DNA of 64,000 nt from contig JAINUW010000512.1 in the NCBI GenBank assembly GCA_020205615.1, positions 496,001 through 560,000 of the forward strand, read 5' to 3'. Every line of letters begins with the position of its first letter. The first letter of the stretch is position 1. The stretch is from Panax quinquefolius (Eukaryota > Streptophyta > Magnoliopsida > Apiales > Araliaceae). Below, in pieces: positions 23,035 to 35,210 of this stretch. The translations under genes were made by a program, and so were the position numbers. The notes under the pieces are model-generated. The model had not been told where the DNA came from, searched no databases, and saw only the letters and a list, made by a program, of their open reading frames with translations.

Positions 23035-24560
23035 ACCTCCCCTCTTTATGAAATTTCGTCCTCGAAATTGACGACGCACGTACTGTGTTTGAAAAGGTGA
23101 GGATACCTCGCTTTCATTTCGTTTTCAATTCCCGTGTCATTTCCTCTATAGCATGATTCCTCCACAGAACTTTAACTTGTGGTTTGACCTTTGCGCGTAG
23201 GACATGCTCCTTCCTATCCAAGATCTTGACAGGTACCTCCTCATACGTTAAGTCTTCGGCTATCTCATCCGGTTCTAACTCTATAACGTGGTTCGGGTCT
23301 TTCACATATTTACGAAGTACAGATATGTGAAACACATTATGAACACGAGACATACTCGGAGGTAACGCGAGTCTATAGGCTACATTTCCTACTCGGTCAA
23401 GAATTAGAAATGGACCAATAAATCATGGATTGAGTTTTTCTCTCTTCCCAAATCTTGTAACTCCCTTCCATGGAGCAACTCGCAACAATACATGATCCCC
23501 TATACTAAATTCCACGTCCTTTCGATGAAGATCCGCATAACTCTTTTGTCGATCTTGTGCCGTTTGTATACGTTGTCGAATCATTTGAATCTTTTCCGTA
23601 GTCATACGTACCAACTCGGGTCCCAACAATGTTGCTTCACCCACCTCGTCCCAACATACTGGAGAGAGACATTTTCGTCCATATAATGCTTCGAATGGAG
23701 CCACACCTATACTTGCCTGATAACTGTTGTTGTAGGAGAATTCCACTAATGGTAAATACTTATCCCAACTGCCCTTGAAGTTCAGGACATGAGTCTTAAT
23801 AGATCTTCAAGAGTTTGAATAGTCCTCTCTGACGATTGTCCGTCTGGTTTGAGGATGGTATCAATCGAAGATAAATAAATCCGTGCCATAGCTTTTTGCA
23901 AGCTAACCCAAAATCTTGAAGTGAATCTTGGGTCACGATCCGAAACTATGGATACGGGCATGCCATGCGACCTCACAATCTCATTCACGCATACATATTA
24001 GCAAGGCGTTCAAAGGAATAAGTCTCCCATATCTCCAAAAGAAATGAAGCGAGACTTGGTTAATCTATCAACAATAACCCAAATAGCATTGATGCCTTGA
24101 GAAACCGTAGGAAGACCCGTAACGAAATCCATGGTAATGTGTTTCCCACTTCCATTTTGGAATCTCAAGTAGTTGCAACGGACCCTTAGGTACTAGATGC
24201 TCGCCTTTACACGTTGGCAAGTTAAACACATCGAGATAAACTTTGCAATCTCTCTCTTCATATTGTTCCACCAAAATGTATGTATACATTTTGGTACTTC
24301 CGAGATGGATTGCAAATGGTGTATTGTGTGCCTCCATCATAATCTCGTACTTCAAATTAGAATCGTTAGGAACACAAAGTCTAGAGTGGACTCGAAGTAT
24401 TCCTTCTTCATTAATTCTCGCTTCCGGAATAGCTCCTTCTTGTTCTTTCTTCTTCATACGCATCATTTCCGATTCGGTGGCGAAAGCAACCTTAACTTTT
24501 TCTATTAAAGTTGGTTCTATGCGTATACTTGACATCATCGCACTTGTTCTTGCATATAAT
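23035..24560 (-). pseudogene. Family A integrase and chromodomain (minus copy)
   Basis: Three open pieces read in order on the minus strand: 23782-23988 (catalytic core with IVSDRDPRFTSRFW and [13 protein letters not shown]), 23423-23746 (SYNNSYQASIGVAPFEALYG through the C-terminal region, [17 protein letters not shown]), and 23114-23353 ([14 protein letters not shown] then the chromodomain-like [17 protein letters not shown]). Frames change between them. The polypurine stretch rich in GGAGG (minus strand) is at 23035-23046. Confidence 0.82.
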
Positions 24561-25800
24561 CTTCTACTCAACCCATCAGCTACCACGTTCACTTTTCCAG
24601 GATGGTATTGAATAGTGTGGTCGTAGTCTTTCAATAGCTCGAGCCAACGTCGCTGCCGCATGTTGAGTTCTTTTGAGTGAAGAAATATTTAAGGCTTTTA
24701 TGGTCCGAATATATCTCCACTTTCTCCCCATATAGATAGTGCCTCCGGATCTTTAATACAAAACGATTACTTTGCGCTAACTCTAGATCATGAGTAGGAT
24801 AATTCCTCTCATATTCTTTAAGTTATTGCGAGGCATAGGCTATGACTTTCCCACGTTGCATGAGAACACATCCTAACCTTTTGCTGAAGCATCATTTGTA
24901 GATAACAGATCCAACAAATCCATTAACAAACCAGATGGTATTGCTCTTGGAAACTCTTCTCGCATTCTTCGCTCCAAACGAATCTTGTATCCTTCCAAGT
25001 TAAATTTGGGTTAATGGAGTAGCGATTTGAGAAAACCCTTCCACGAATCTCCTATAATAACCAATTTAAGCCCAAAAGCTACGTACTTGATTCATCGACT
25101 TGGTTGCTCTAACTTTATATTGCTTCAATCTTGGCCGGATCAACAGATACTCCATGTTTCGACACATCGCGTGCCCAAGGAATGCTACTTCCTCAAGCCG
25201 AACTCGCATTTCTTCAATTTGGCATATAGTTTGTTTTCACGAAGCCTTTGGAGTACCCGACTTCAAATGGTCCTCATGATCTTCACGACTTTTGGAATAT
25301 ATGAGGATGTCATCAATAAAAACAACAACGAACTGATCCAAATATTCCTTGAATACTTGGTTCATCATATCCATGAAAGCTGCAGGAGAATTAGTTAGTC
25401 CGAAAGACATGACTAAGAATTCATAATGCCCATACCGAAGTTACGAAGGCGGTCTTTGGAATATCCTCGATTCTAATCTTCATTGATGATATCCAAAACG
25501 AAGATCGATTTTGAAAAAATTATGCCCCTTGCAGACTTGGTCAAACAAGTCATCAATACGAGGTAGAGGATACCTATTCTTGATGGTGACATGGTTCAAT
25601 TCCCGATAGTCAATACAAAGTCGCATACTCCCGTCTTTCTTCTTTTCACTGAATAAAAGCAGGAGCACCCCGAGGAGATGTCTTAGGACGAATGAAACCG
25701 ATGTCCAACAATTCTCGTAGTTGGACCTTTAACTCCACGAAGTTCAATAGAGCCATTCGATATGGGGTTTTAGAAATGGGCTTTGTACTAGGTTCAAGAT
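24561..25800 (-). pseudogene. Family A reverse transcriptase and RNase H (minus copy)
   Basis: The minus-strand piece 25480-25668 encodes reverse transcriptase fingers ([34 protein letters not shown]). The palm with the FIDD box is at about 25290-25335 in a shifted frame. The end of RNase H ([20 protein letters not shown]) heads the open piece 24068-24661. The copy matches plus-strand 1680-2945, but its indels lie elsewhere, so the two copies are disrupted independently. Confidence 0.8.
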
Positions 25801-26945
25801 CAATAAAGAATTCAACTTCACGTTACGGGGTAGGCAGGGAAGTTCTTCAGAAATACGTCGGGAAAGTCAATAATAATGGGGAATATTATTCAAATTTGGC
25901 GTGTCTTTATTCAAATCCATAACATGAGCTAAGAAAGCTTGACATCCGTTTTTCAATAAGCGAATAGCTTTATGATTAGATATGACGGTGATTGATTTGA
26001 ATGGTTTAGTTGCTTGAATTAAATATAACGAGGTTGGTTAGGAATATGAAAACTAACAACCTTACGAAAACAATCAATTTTGGCATGATGAGTAGTTAAC
26101 CAATCAATCCCTAAAATCACATCAAAAGCAAGTATCTTTAAAGAGATAAGGTCAATGGTAAGGTGATGGTGCCAACTTGAATCAAACAAGATTTATAAGC
26201 GAGTGGATGTGATGAAAGTTTCTCCTAACGGAGTTTCCACGAGATAGGTCAAAGTCTAATTTCTCCCGAGTCAAGTTTAAACGTTGAGCACAAGCGGGAG
26301 AGATAAATGAATGGGTAGCACACCAGTATCAAGTAAGGTATAAACTTCGCAAGAATTTATAAATAGCTTATCCCGTGATCACCTCGTTTGGGTTCTCGCA
26401 TTTTGACCGATCACAACAAATGCTCTTCCGAACAGATTGACTTTGACTTTTCTCGGGACGATCTTTTGAGTCACCGTCCCATTGAACTAGGTTTCGATAC
26501 TGTATAATCTCGAGCGATATGTCTTTCCTTTCCACAATTATAGCATACCTTGAACTATTGTGGGCGTTTGACCGATATGTCCCTCTTTCCGCATTTATAG
26601 CATATGACCGGTGGTTGTTCTCCTCCCTTAGAACCCGATTCTTTCTTAAGACCGCTGCCGTCTTCACATGGTCGTTGTTAAATCTCCTCTTTTTAAAATC
26701 TCCTCCCGACTCGCTTCTTCTATTTTCATGGTCATGATTACCACCGGAGTGGTTACCATTTTTGTCCGCTCTTTTTTCTTTCTCCATTTGGTTATCGTTG
26801 TTTTGTTGACTACCATCTCCTAGATGATGATCTGGTTGTGGTCCCTCGGTTGGACCGTACTCGTTATCTCGCTCTAATAATTGAGCCCCATTTACAACAT
26901 CCGAATAGAGAGAAAATTTATGAGAAATGAGATATTCGGTGGCTG
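25801..26945 (-). pseudogene. Family A gag C-terminus and protease (minus copy)
   Basis: The 139-residue minus frame 26368-26787 is basic and Asn/Arg-rich (NHDHENRRSESGGDFKKRRF) and includes degraded zinc-knuckle DNA. The protease region lies at 25870-26350, where DNA for Leu-Leu-Asp-Thr-Gly is readable near 26325. Gag sequence continues to about 26945, where it stops against a plus-strand LTR of another family. The capsid N-terminus is absent, as in the plus-strand A copy. Confidence 0.72.
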
Positions 26946-27609
26946 TAATGTCTGATGATGGATAGTTTTTGGTATGATTATGACTGAGGGGTGATTCGGT
27001 ATAGTCATGACCATTGATAATTTGATGAAAATCCTTGACCGGTGGTGCGGGGATGATTAGATGTGGTGGTTGGTTTATTTATTAAGTCGAGTCTCAAATG
27101 ATAAAAATTGATGAAAACCTTTTAAAACCTAAAAGATAGTAGATTTTATTCTCTACTTGACTCTTTTAATGGATTGCGATATTCCATTGCAGATTAAAGC
27201 GGTTGTCTATTGTATTTTATCGGTTTAACATTTGTTGAAGGCTAATGATAATTTATTACGCATTATCTTAGTCATAATATTTCTTCTTGGGCTAGTTGAG
27301 CTCACCCTTTCTTTCTTTATTCTCTTCGTGAAATGAGAACATAAATTTGGGACGAGTCGGGGAGCGGAGTAATTGTCCGGAGGATAGCATTAGTAGTCCT
27401 CACTATTACGTGAAATAGTGTGATAATAGTTGTAATGAGGACTCCTTTTGAGTTTGTATAATATCTAGTAGACAATATTTGTATTCAAACTCACGGTTTA
27501 TGTCGTATTATTGTACCGCAGTTATATTAGTAAGTTGTATTTGAATTTATGTACCATGTAAGTGGCGACCCAAGATGGGTGACGTATACCTAATTTTGGG
27601 GGCGTCACA
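26946..27609 (+). repeat. 3' part of a family E-like LTR
   Basis: It resembles the reverse complement of 46153-46850 and 38959-39650 (the E LTRs), including TAGTAGATTTTATTCTCTACTT and the end GGGGGCGTCACA. A PBS follows. It is joined on the left to minus-strand gag of family A. Confidence 0.8.
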
Positions 27610-27610
27610 G

Positions 27611-27690
27611 TTGGTATCAGAGCTTAGGGATATGATCCCTGGCTAAGAGGTGAGAATAATACTAGGAGGGGAGAGACGGCCCTTTCTTCG
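27611..27690 (+). other. PBS and leader of an E-like element
   Basis: TTGGTATCAGAGCT at 27611-27624 is an exact plant initiator-Met tRNA primer site. The next 65 bp match the leader of element E (reverse complement of 46070-46138), and then similarity stops. Confidence 0.85.
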
Positions 27691-28223
27691 GAACATGTTG
27701 TTTGCAAGGAAAGATTCGACTTCCCCAACTATTAACACCTCCTCCGGAAATTTAATCATTATATGAAGGCAATGATGATCAGTCAAAGTCCTTTCGAAGT
27801 TATACCCGACTGTACAATGCGTCTAATGCTTTTACGAGCTTAGGTATACATATGGATGATAGAGTGGTTTGATACCTACTCGTACATATACTCAAGAAAT
27901 TGGTGATTATCAAACATATTTAATGTCACCAACTTACTATTATAAAATAATTTCACATAAATTATTTAATATCAATAGATAGATTTCTATCCATCTTCTT
28001 TACTTCAAATAACTCGCCTCTTCAATAAACAACAAATATATAATAATAATATGTTTATTAAACACAGAAATCACTTATTGCATAGTTTATATTATCTCAT
28101 GCAATACCATTCCACATACCTCACAACATATACATATATTCTTATTCGAACCCTTCTCATGCCTTAAGAATTTTATTTACTAAATTCTTATTTTAATAAT
28201 TTCTAAAAATTTGGGTTCTTACA
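27691..28223 (-). repeat. AT-rich block ending in an inverted LTR-like terminus
   Basis: It contains no gene. It ends ...GGGTTCTTACA at 28223, the reverse complement of an LTR start TGTAAGAACCC, so it may be an inverted LTR piece of a third related family. Its left limit is uncertain. Confidence 0.4.
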
Positions 28224-29073
28224 ATTGGCATATCAAGCCATAAGTAAAAAGCCCTTATCCTGTCGTTGTTGACTTCCTTGTGTGGAATGCACCGAAGCCA
28301 GACTTTTCGTAGGAGACGTTATGAATGACGATGGCAAGTTTATAAGTATCAATGTGACGTGTTATCCAAGTCTTGGATGAGAGTCACAGTTTTGAATGAT
28401 ATTTCTATTTTTAATAAATTTCCTGACGTATTCTTAAAGACTTCTTAGCCTACCCTAGAGCGTGAAATCGAATTTTGTATTGACCCCAGTACAAAACCCA
28501 TTTCTAAAACCCTCAAATATTTCTTTACTTAAAACGAACGTAACATGCGCCAAAGATGTTGGCTCGAGCTGTTGATGATTACGATCGTACCATGAAATAT
28601 CATCGTGAAAGTGCGAACGTGGTAGCTGACGTGTTGAGTAAAAGATCGTATGCGGTTACAAGTGCGAATATACGAACACACGTGAAGATAACGAATATAC
28701 GATTAGAATCAACTTTAATCGATAAAGTTAAAGCCGCTCAAGCTACATACTCAGAGCTGATGAATGTGAAGAAGAAGGTTTAAGAGGCGTTATTCTAAAA
28801 GCAAGAATCGACGAAAGAAGAAATCTCAACCCTCGATTTAATTGGCCCATTTGAAATTCTCGATGAAGTAGGAACTATGGCCTATAGACTCGCTTTTACC
28901 GCCAAGTATGTTGTCAAGTCGAGAACATTTTTTTTTTTTTCCGTATCGATGTTACGTAAATATGTGGACGACCCGAACCACATTATTAATTTAGAACCGA
29001 ACGAGATAGCAGAAGATTTAACGTATGAGGAGATACGTGTTAACATCTTGGATAAGAAGGATCATATTCGACG
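28224..29073 (+). pseudogene. Internally deleted gypsy pol remnant
   Basis: Short pol pieces are joined in the right order with gaps: the sequence before reverse transcriptase (28420-28510), then directly RNase H (NMRQRCWLEL-like DNA at 28545, and DYDRTMKYHRESANVVADVL within 28556-28783), the integrase N-terminal side, then the integrase C-terminus near 28840-28910, and a chromodomain segment (28877-29143 frame, [20 protein letters not shown]). Most of reverse transcriptase and the integrase core are missing. A T12 run lies at about 28930. Confidence 0.75.
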
Positions 29074-29317
29074 TGTGACGCCCCCAAATCCGGGTATCTT
29101 CCAACCTGACAGATGGTGCTACACGATGCTACAGTTCACATAAACATTCAATTGAAATGCCTCAAAAGAACGGATATGTCTTATATATATATCAAAAGAA
29201 TATTTACATACCCCAGGTTCTTTACAACCAATACATTGTCTTTGTCATAATATCAATATCATTCCTTACAAAACCTATATTATTACATAAACAATCTACG
29301 GGTTTGCCTTTGCCTTT
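29074..29317 (-). repeat. Inverted LTR end of another gypsy family
   Basis: It begins TGTGACGCCCCCAAATCC, the reverse complement of an LTR end like that of family B (GGATTTGGGGGTGTCACA), then diverges from B. It stops at a short GCCTTT repeat where a family A fragment begins. Confidence 0.6.
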
Positions 29318-29602
29318 GCCTTTTTGTTCCATTTTTCTTCTCAGGAGGCGAGAATATAGCGAGTACGAGTCGGGGTATGGAATGAAGGTTCTAGAGAGAG
29401 TTGTTTAGTAGTCCTCACCATTTTTGTAAAATAATGTATCAATAAATGTGATGAGGATTTATTTGAGTATAGATATTGTCAGAAGATAATATTTGTATTC
29501 AAACTCATGCTTTTTATCATTAATAATAAAGTTGTAGTTGTTTACGTACCATGTATTGACAACTCAGAATGGGTGATGTATACCTATTTTGGGGGCGTCA
29601 CA
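29318..29602 (+). repeat. Family A LTR 3' end fragment
   Basis: It matches the last 285 bp of the A LTRs and ends GGGGGCGTCACA, followed by CATTA. It marks the right edge of the nested retroelement block. Confidence 0.88.
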
Positions 29603-32055
29603 CATTAAATATTTATATAATTCAATAAATATTTAAATATTAATTAAAAACTGGATTTATTACGGTCTTGCCCTATAAATAAGCTGGCAAGGAATGTATA
29701 GTTATTCTTAACTCACTTGATTCATGCTCGCTACAAAATAACAAGCCAAAAATCCTTTCTACCTTCATAATTTGAGTTATACATGTCCAAATTAGTCCGT
29801 TTTTGATTCTATGGATTCGTAATTCATAGAACTACAACATATCATAATACCCATCAACTAACATAAACATTAACTAACCCAAAAATGAATCTATAACTAA
29901 TGTTCATACTAATTATTCATATTTTGACAATTTAGCGAATTCGTTTACTACGAATTCGTTTCTCAACCAAATTAGTTCGTTTAACTTCCGTTGATTTCGC
30001 ATTTGACTATATTAACAATATCTAACAATTCGTTGATTATAACAACCCTTAGCCCTCAATTTTGTGGCTGAAAAGCTACTTTTTCATGATATTTATGAGA
30101 AATTAAAACTTAGGAAATCAAAATCATATAAGTTAGCACAATTACCTCTTGATTGCTCCAATTTGCTATCTATAGCTCTCCCAATCTTTGATTGCTCTTA
30201 ATTCTACCAAACTCTCATAACCAAAATCTCAGAGAAATTTTCAAACGAGAATGAGAAGGAGGAGTTCCTATTTATAGGAAATTCATTATCCATACCATAC
30301 CTTTGCCCAAAGATTTAAACTAAGAGGAAGAAGAAGAAGCCATTGGATGATGAAGAGTTGGTTACCAACTCCTTCCCCGTCCATTCTTTCCTTCATCATC
30401 AACCTATCTAGCCATTGTTCAGTTTAAGCAATAGAGGAGTAGGTCATTGGCCTATTCACGTGATAAGGGAAGGAAGACACTCATTTTGGGACAACTCTCT
30501 AATGCTCAGCATTTAGACAACCACTATTAGCATACATGTGTTATTTGATATTTCTCCCCAAATGAGCATATACACCCAATCATACATTACACATAGAATT
30601 TATATAATCCATGTACATTGGTTTATTTTAAATAATATTTTAATTGGGCTAATTATAAAATAGTTTGATATTCCCAATCCATCATTTTCCATAAAATTTA
30701 TCATCTCAAATAAACTCAATTATTATAATGATAATTAATATCAACTATTTATAAACTCACAATTTATTTTCTTTTAATACTTCCCATTAAATCTCCCTTT
30801 GTTTTAACTTCCCTAGTTATGCCACACAAGACATAATTATGTGAATTTAGTAATTAATAGTCCACAAGCTTATAATAATATAATCTCACAAAATAATATT
30901 ATTCTTAACTTTACATCATATAATATGGTCATGGAAGTGGTCCATTGCACCATGTTACATTTTATTATCTCACTTGTACATAAGGCTAGCATACATGCCT
31001 TTATATGTATGTATTCATATACTTCTTATATTATATAGTTACCATTGAAGTGTTCCACTTCATTTCATATCATATAGATGTAGCTACTATATAATATAAA
31101 ACCATTCCACATACAATTTAATTTCTTCAATTATTCATTCATTAAATTATTTAATGAATGCTTAATTCACCAGTTTACCACACTAGGCAAATCACACATG
31201 CTTAAATTAAGCTTATTACTTATTCTCATTACTTATTCATTTCCCACCACCTTACTATAATCAAAATTTACGTATTTCGTCATAACATAACATAAGATAT
31301 TTTTATCATGTTTTCTCTAAATATAGGAACTAATCATAATAAAACGATTTACTCATTTTCTCAAGATATTACTCTTAATATAATATCTATGTATTATTAA
31401 AATATTTACATGCACGACACACGTACACTTATATATAGAAATTAAGTTTATTTCCTATTATGATAAATTGTTTCCATTAACTTATATATCAAATATATTT
31501 TAATATATTTACCATATTACTTACTCACACACATTATCTCGTATAAAATTATATAAGGTAATATCAAAATAATATTCCCCATTTTATTAAAATAATCAAA
31601 TGCTAGAATTTATTTTAATATCCTTTAGTAGAAATATACTATAATTATTTCTCTTCCATTTCTATAGATTGTCTCAACACAATTTCTTTAATCTATACAT
31701 TTAACCATATCTCAATATTAATCAATAAATCTCTAACCAATATTTATCTAAAGATATATCGATTTCCTTCTCTCGTCAACAACGTACATATATACAAGTC
31801 TAAACCTAGACCACATCGAGTCTTTAATAGTATTCAATATAGTACACTTAGTGGTTTCCCACAAACAACCAACAAATTAGTTTCCGTCTCGTCTACACTA
31901 TTTTCACAGCGAGTTAGATCAGTCACTAATTCGTATATACCTCCGCTCTCTGAAGGAATCGTTTAGCCCAGCTCCTATACATCCACCAAATGCATTTCAT
32001 TAGTAATAAACAATAATAACAAAAAAGAAACAACAAATTTTTTGACAAATAGAGT
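29603..32055. other. AT-rich region, possible degraded inverted LTR
   Basis: No gene is visible. On the minus strand a CCTATAAATAGG-like box at about 30263-30274 is followed by leader-like sequence down to 29603, resembling the core of a gypsy LTR. I could not find a partner or clean ends. The open frame 30841-31038 has no recognisable content. Confidence 0.3.
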
Positions 32056-32059
32056 TTAT

Positions 32060-32390
32060 CATTAAGGTTGTAAAATGAGTAAACAGTTCAGGCCCGCTCG
32101 ACTAAAAGTTCGATTCAAACTCGACTCAAAATATAAATGAATCAAATATGAGCAAATTTTAAAGTTCGATAAATTACTCGAACTTCCTCAAATTATAATT
32201 TTATATTGATATTCGGATTATATTCGTTCGAAAAGTTCAAACTGCTCGGGTTCGATTCAAGATCGTGCTCGACTCGGTAGGTAAATGAGTCACAATCTAA
32301 CCTTATTTTATACTCGATAAATTTTATAAATTAAATCTGAGCAACTCAATATTCGACTCAACTCGATTCATTTATACTCTTATTTATCAT
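32060..32390. repeat. Degenerate CTCGA-rich dispersed repeat
   Basis: Spaced variants of CTCGACTC, GTTCGA and AAACTCGA recur in both orientations. This style is common in noncoding plant repeats. I cannot assign a class. Confidence 0.35.
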
Positions 32391-32606
32391 TCCAATAAAG
32401 AGATTACGTATGGATATGGCTTTTCTTTACTCAAATTTATATAATCAGAGTAAATTAAGGATTTTTTTTTAAAATTTATTGTAATATGAAACATATATAT
32501 GACGGTAAATGAAACATATATGGTCTGTACCTATCTTTCATTATAATTGTGTTTGTGTATATATTTATATTTTTGTGTTTGTTTTATATTGTGTTTGTAC
32601 CAATAC

Positions 32607-32610
<4 letters not shown>

Positions 32611-32654
<44 letters not shown>
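32611..32654. repeat. (AT)n microsatellite
   Basis: More than 20 AT dinucleotides. A second TA/GA run lies at 32813-32851. The 32690-32810 stretch between them contains a CGGTTTTCACCGT foldback and ACGGT/CCGTCAT motifs that may be a small transposon remnant. Confidence 0.9.
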
Positions 32655-32658
<4 letters not shown>

Positions 32659-32810
32659 AAAATATATATACAAGTTGTGTATTACTGAAGAAGTTATGAC
32701 GACGTTTTTTTAGCTATAGTAGCGGTTTTCACCGTAAATCATAGTTATTATTTGGGCTATATAATGACGGTTCCATCGTCATAAATAGCCCTACTGTCAT
32801 AATACATTTG

Positions 32811-32851
<41 letters not shown>

Positions 32852-32884
32852 TAGTAATAATATCAAAGGTTAGATTTTAAATAA

Positions 32885-33176
32885 TACTTCATCTGTTTCT
32901 AAAATATTGTCATTTAAAAAAAAAATTGTTCTAATTTATTTATCGTTTACAACTTTTTAGGAGAATAAATTATTTACTTTTCTATATCACTCATACATTC
33001 TCTCAATGTCCCAGGAAATTTTCTCTCTTGTATTGTATTAATAGTTTTTAACTTCCCATAAAGGGGTAATGATGAAATCTTAAATAAATTTTAATTATTA
33101 AATCATAGTATTAAATAACTTTCTTAATCCATGTACAAAAACTTTAAACGACAATCTTTTAAGAACGGAGGTAGTA
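32885..33176. mobile_element. Stowaway-like MITE 1
   Basis: The ends are inverted repeats (TACTTCATCTGTTTCTAAAA on the left; the complement of the right end begins TACTACCTCCGTTCTTAAAA). Both read toward GATTGTC/TATTGTC, as in Tc1/mariner-derived Stowaway elements. No coding capacity. A related CTACCTCCGTAAATAGACTGTC end begins at 33190. Confidence 0.78.
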
Positions 33177-33389
33177 CTAATAGTAACTACTACCTCCGTA
33201 AATAGACTGTCTTTCTTTTATAATTAAAAATAAATATGTTAGTATGAGTATAGAATGTGTTAAAAGAGCAACCATGTTTTAGTTAAAATAGTAGTAAAAA
33301 AAAACTCTTTAAATTAAAATTTGTTGTATACGTGACAATTTGAATAGTATTATTTATTATTTTCATATTTTGTGTCTCATCAGTCTTTT

Positions 33390-33590
33390 CAATTCAATGA
33401 ACTGTACATCAAACACATCAAGCGTAATAAATATTTTTAGCCATTAATTGTAGATTGAAGAGTGAGAAGGAGATTGCAGATTTGATGACTAAAGTTGAAT
33501 AGGTTGTTGAAGATGATTTTTTTAATGTGACTCACTTATTTTGATATCCCAAAGTAGTTGAAGAGGCGGCTGAAGATCTCTTACTAGTCT
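33390..33590 (+). repeat. Dispersed repeat, left copy flanking the MAPKKK
   Basis: It is similar to the reverse complement of 37300-37552. Shared strings include GATTTGATGACTAAA, GTACATCAAAC and TTTTTTTAATGTGA. Probably a MITE copy; ends not defined. Confidence 0.7.
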
Positions 33591-33672
33591 TTTTCTCCAC
33601 CTCGACAATAAAGTTATTTAGCACAAGTATATAACATAAAAATCGCAAGGAAAAACAAGAGAGATAATTGAG

Positions 33673-33950
33673 TACTTCCTCCGTCCCATAATGTATGACG
33701 TTTTAGAGTTGTGCACAAGAATTAAAAAAAAATGATTGGATAACATTAAATATAATATTAATTGTTTATAATATCTTAAAATTATCATTTATTATCATAC
33801 TTATCTCATACTCTCTCATTTGTAATATTTTCTCATGAGAAATAATTTTAGAAAGATTATAATTAATTCTCTTAAATTATATAAAACGACAAATAATTTG
33901 AGACAAATAAAATTATCCCAAATGTCGTATATTATGGGACGGAAATAATA
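33673..33950. mobile_element. Stowaway-like MITE 2
   Basis: Inverted ends are TACTTCCTCCGTCCCATAAT and, on the complement of the right end, TATTATTTCCGTCCCATAAT. About 280 bp, AT-rich, noncoding. Confidence 0.82.
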
Positions 33951-34960
33951 GTTAATTTAACAAGAGGAAGTTTATGCGGATAAACTGAGGTGAGCAATGA
34001 TGGAATAATCCCACTAAACTCAACGACCATAACTACTAATAGTAACATTCATGAAACCACCAGAGGGTGGACCGGTAGACGATGACCTTTTTATCTTGGG
34101 CTGCTTAAGTTTGACCAATGTCCAATATATGTAGCTAGGCCCACCAAGACACAAAGCTTAAACCCAGTCTTATGGATGGGATGGGGGCTGACCAATTTAA
34201 ACCTAATCTATCAACCAAACTTTGTTCAAAAGCCATCATCTCATCTGTATTAAGCTTACCGAGTCCTGTCCAGCACTAAACAAAACTAAAGCTCTATTTA
34301 TACCTTGCTTGTTGTGATATACTGTGTAAATTTCACGAGAAGAGTCTTATTTGTCAATTTAATTTTTTGTTCTATAAAAAGATTATTTTTTGGAAAAAAT
34401 GTATATACACAGCTGTCCAGTAAATTGTTCTAAGCATGCTAGAGTGACCATAAATAGACCAAAGTCCATACTCCATATTATGATTATATAGCATGATAAC
34501 TTTTTTGGTGAGATGTGTAATACTTGACACGTATTCAATTTCTATTAAATTTTATGTATGTATTAATATGTTTTGTAATTGTAATTTGACATAAATTTTG
34601 ATAGAGTAGTTAAGAATTTTGGGTCATAAACTATAATTAGTAGTAGTAGTAATTAGAAATACCTTAAAATCAAGATTCCAGACAGATTAGACTATGATCA
34701 TCCTTCTGGAAAGTATTGACCATGATTAAGGTTATTAATAGTGAGACGAGACCAGACCAGAACAGAGCAGCAGTCTCTGGTAAGTGCAATAGGATAGGAT
34801 TTATCTATATAAATATTTTAAAGTTTTGGATGAAGTTCTAACTGCAAGTTGAAACATGTACAGAAACAGAAACATCACTAAAAATCATATTGTAGTAACT
34901 TGCAATGCAATTTGCTCATGACATACGATAAAATTAAAAATATATTGCGGCTAACATATA
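33951..34960. other. Intergenic DNA
   Basis: I see no gene, RNA or clear repeat here. Confidence 0.4.
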
Positions 34961-34961
34961 T

Positions 34962-34970
34962 ATATATGGG

Positions 34971-35003
<33 letters not shown>

Positions 35004-35210
35004 AAATTTTTTGGGCAATGGTGATAGTTCACCCGTCGCCATAACCCTGATAACTATAATAACAAGTGAAACAGTCGCTGTAACCCAAAAAACCGTCGCA
35101 ATAACATGTGTACAAACATTTTTCCCTCTGACCCAAACGCATCCATACCAATACTTTACATCTCTCAATTTCCCAAGAAAATACTTAATATACACGTATT
35201 TGTATGTATA
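34962..35210. repeat. (TA)n run and CACTA-like subterminal repeat fragment
   Basis: The TA run (34962-35001) is followed by CCCGTCGCCATAAC, CAGTCGCTGTAACCC and ACCGTCGCAATAAC. These spaced GTCGC(N)ATAAC motifs resemble subterminal repeats of nonautonomous plant CACTA elements. The open frames across it are repeat artefacts. Confidence 0.4.

Noticed and set aside
20407..26945. A full-length family A element on the minus strand
   Set aside because: Only one LTR of the family is present, gag lacks its N-terminus, no PBS is found, and the right side joins an E-like LTR.
1..29602. Methylcytosine deamination as the cause of CTG/CAG differences
   Set aside because: Deamination would give TTG, CAA or TAG; the recurrent changes are CTG against ACG and CAG against CG, in both directions between copies.
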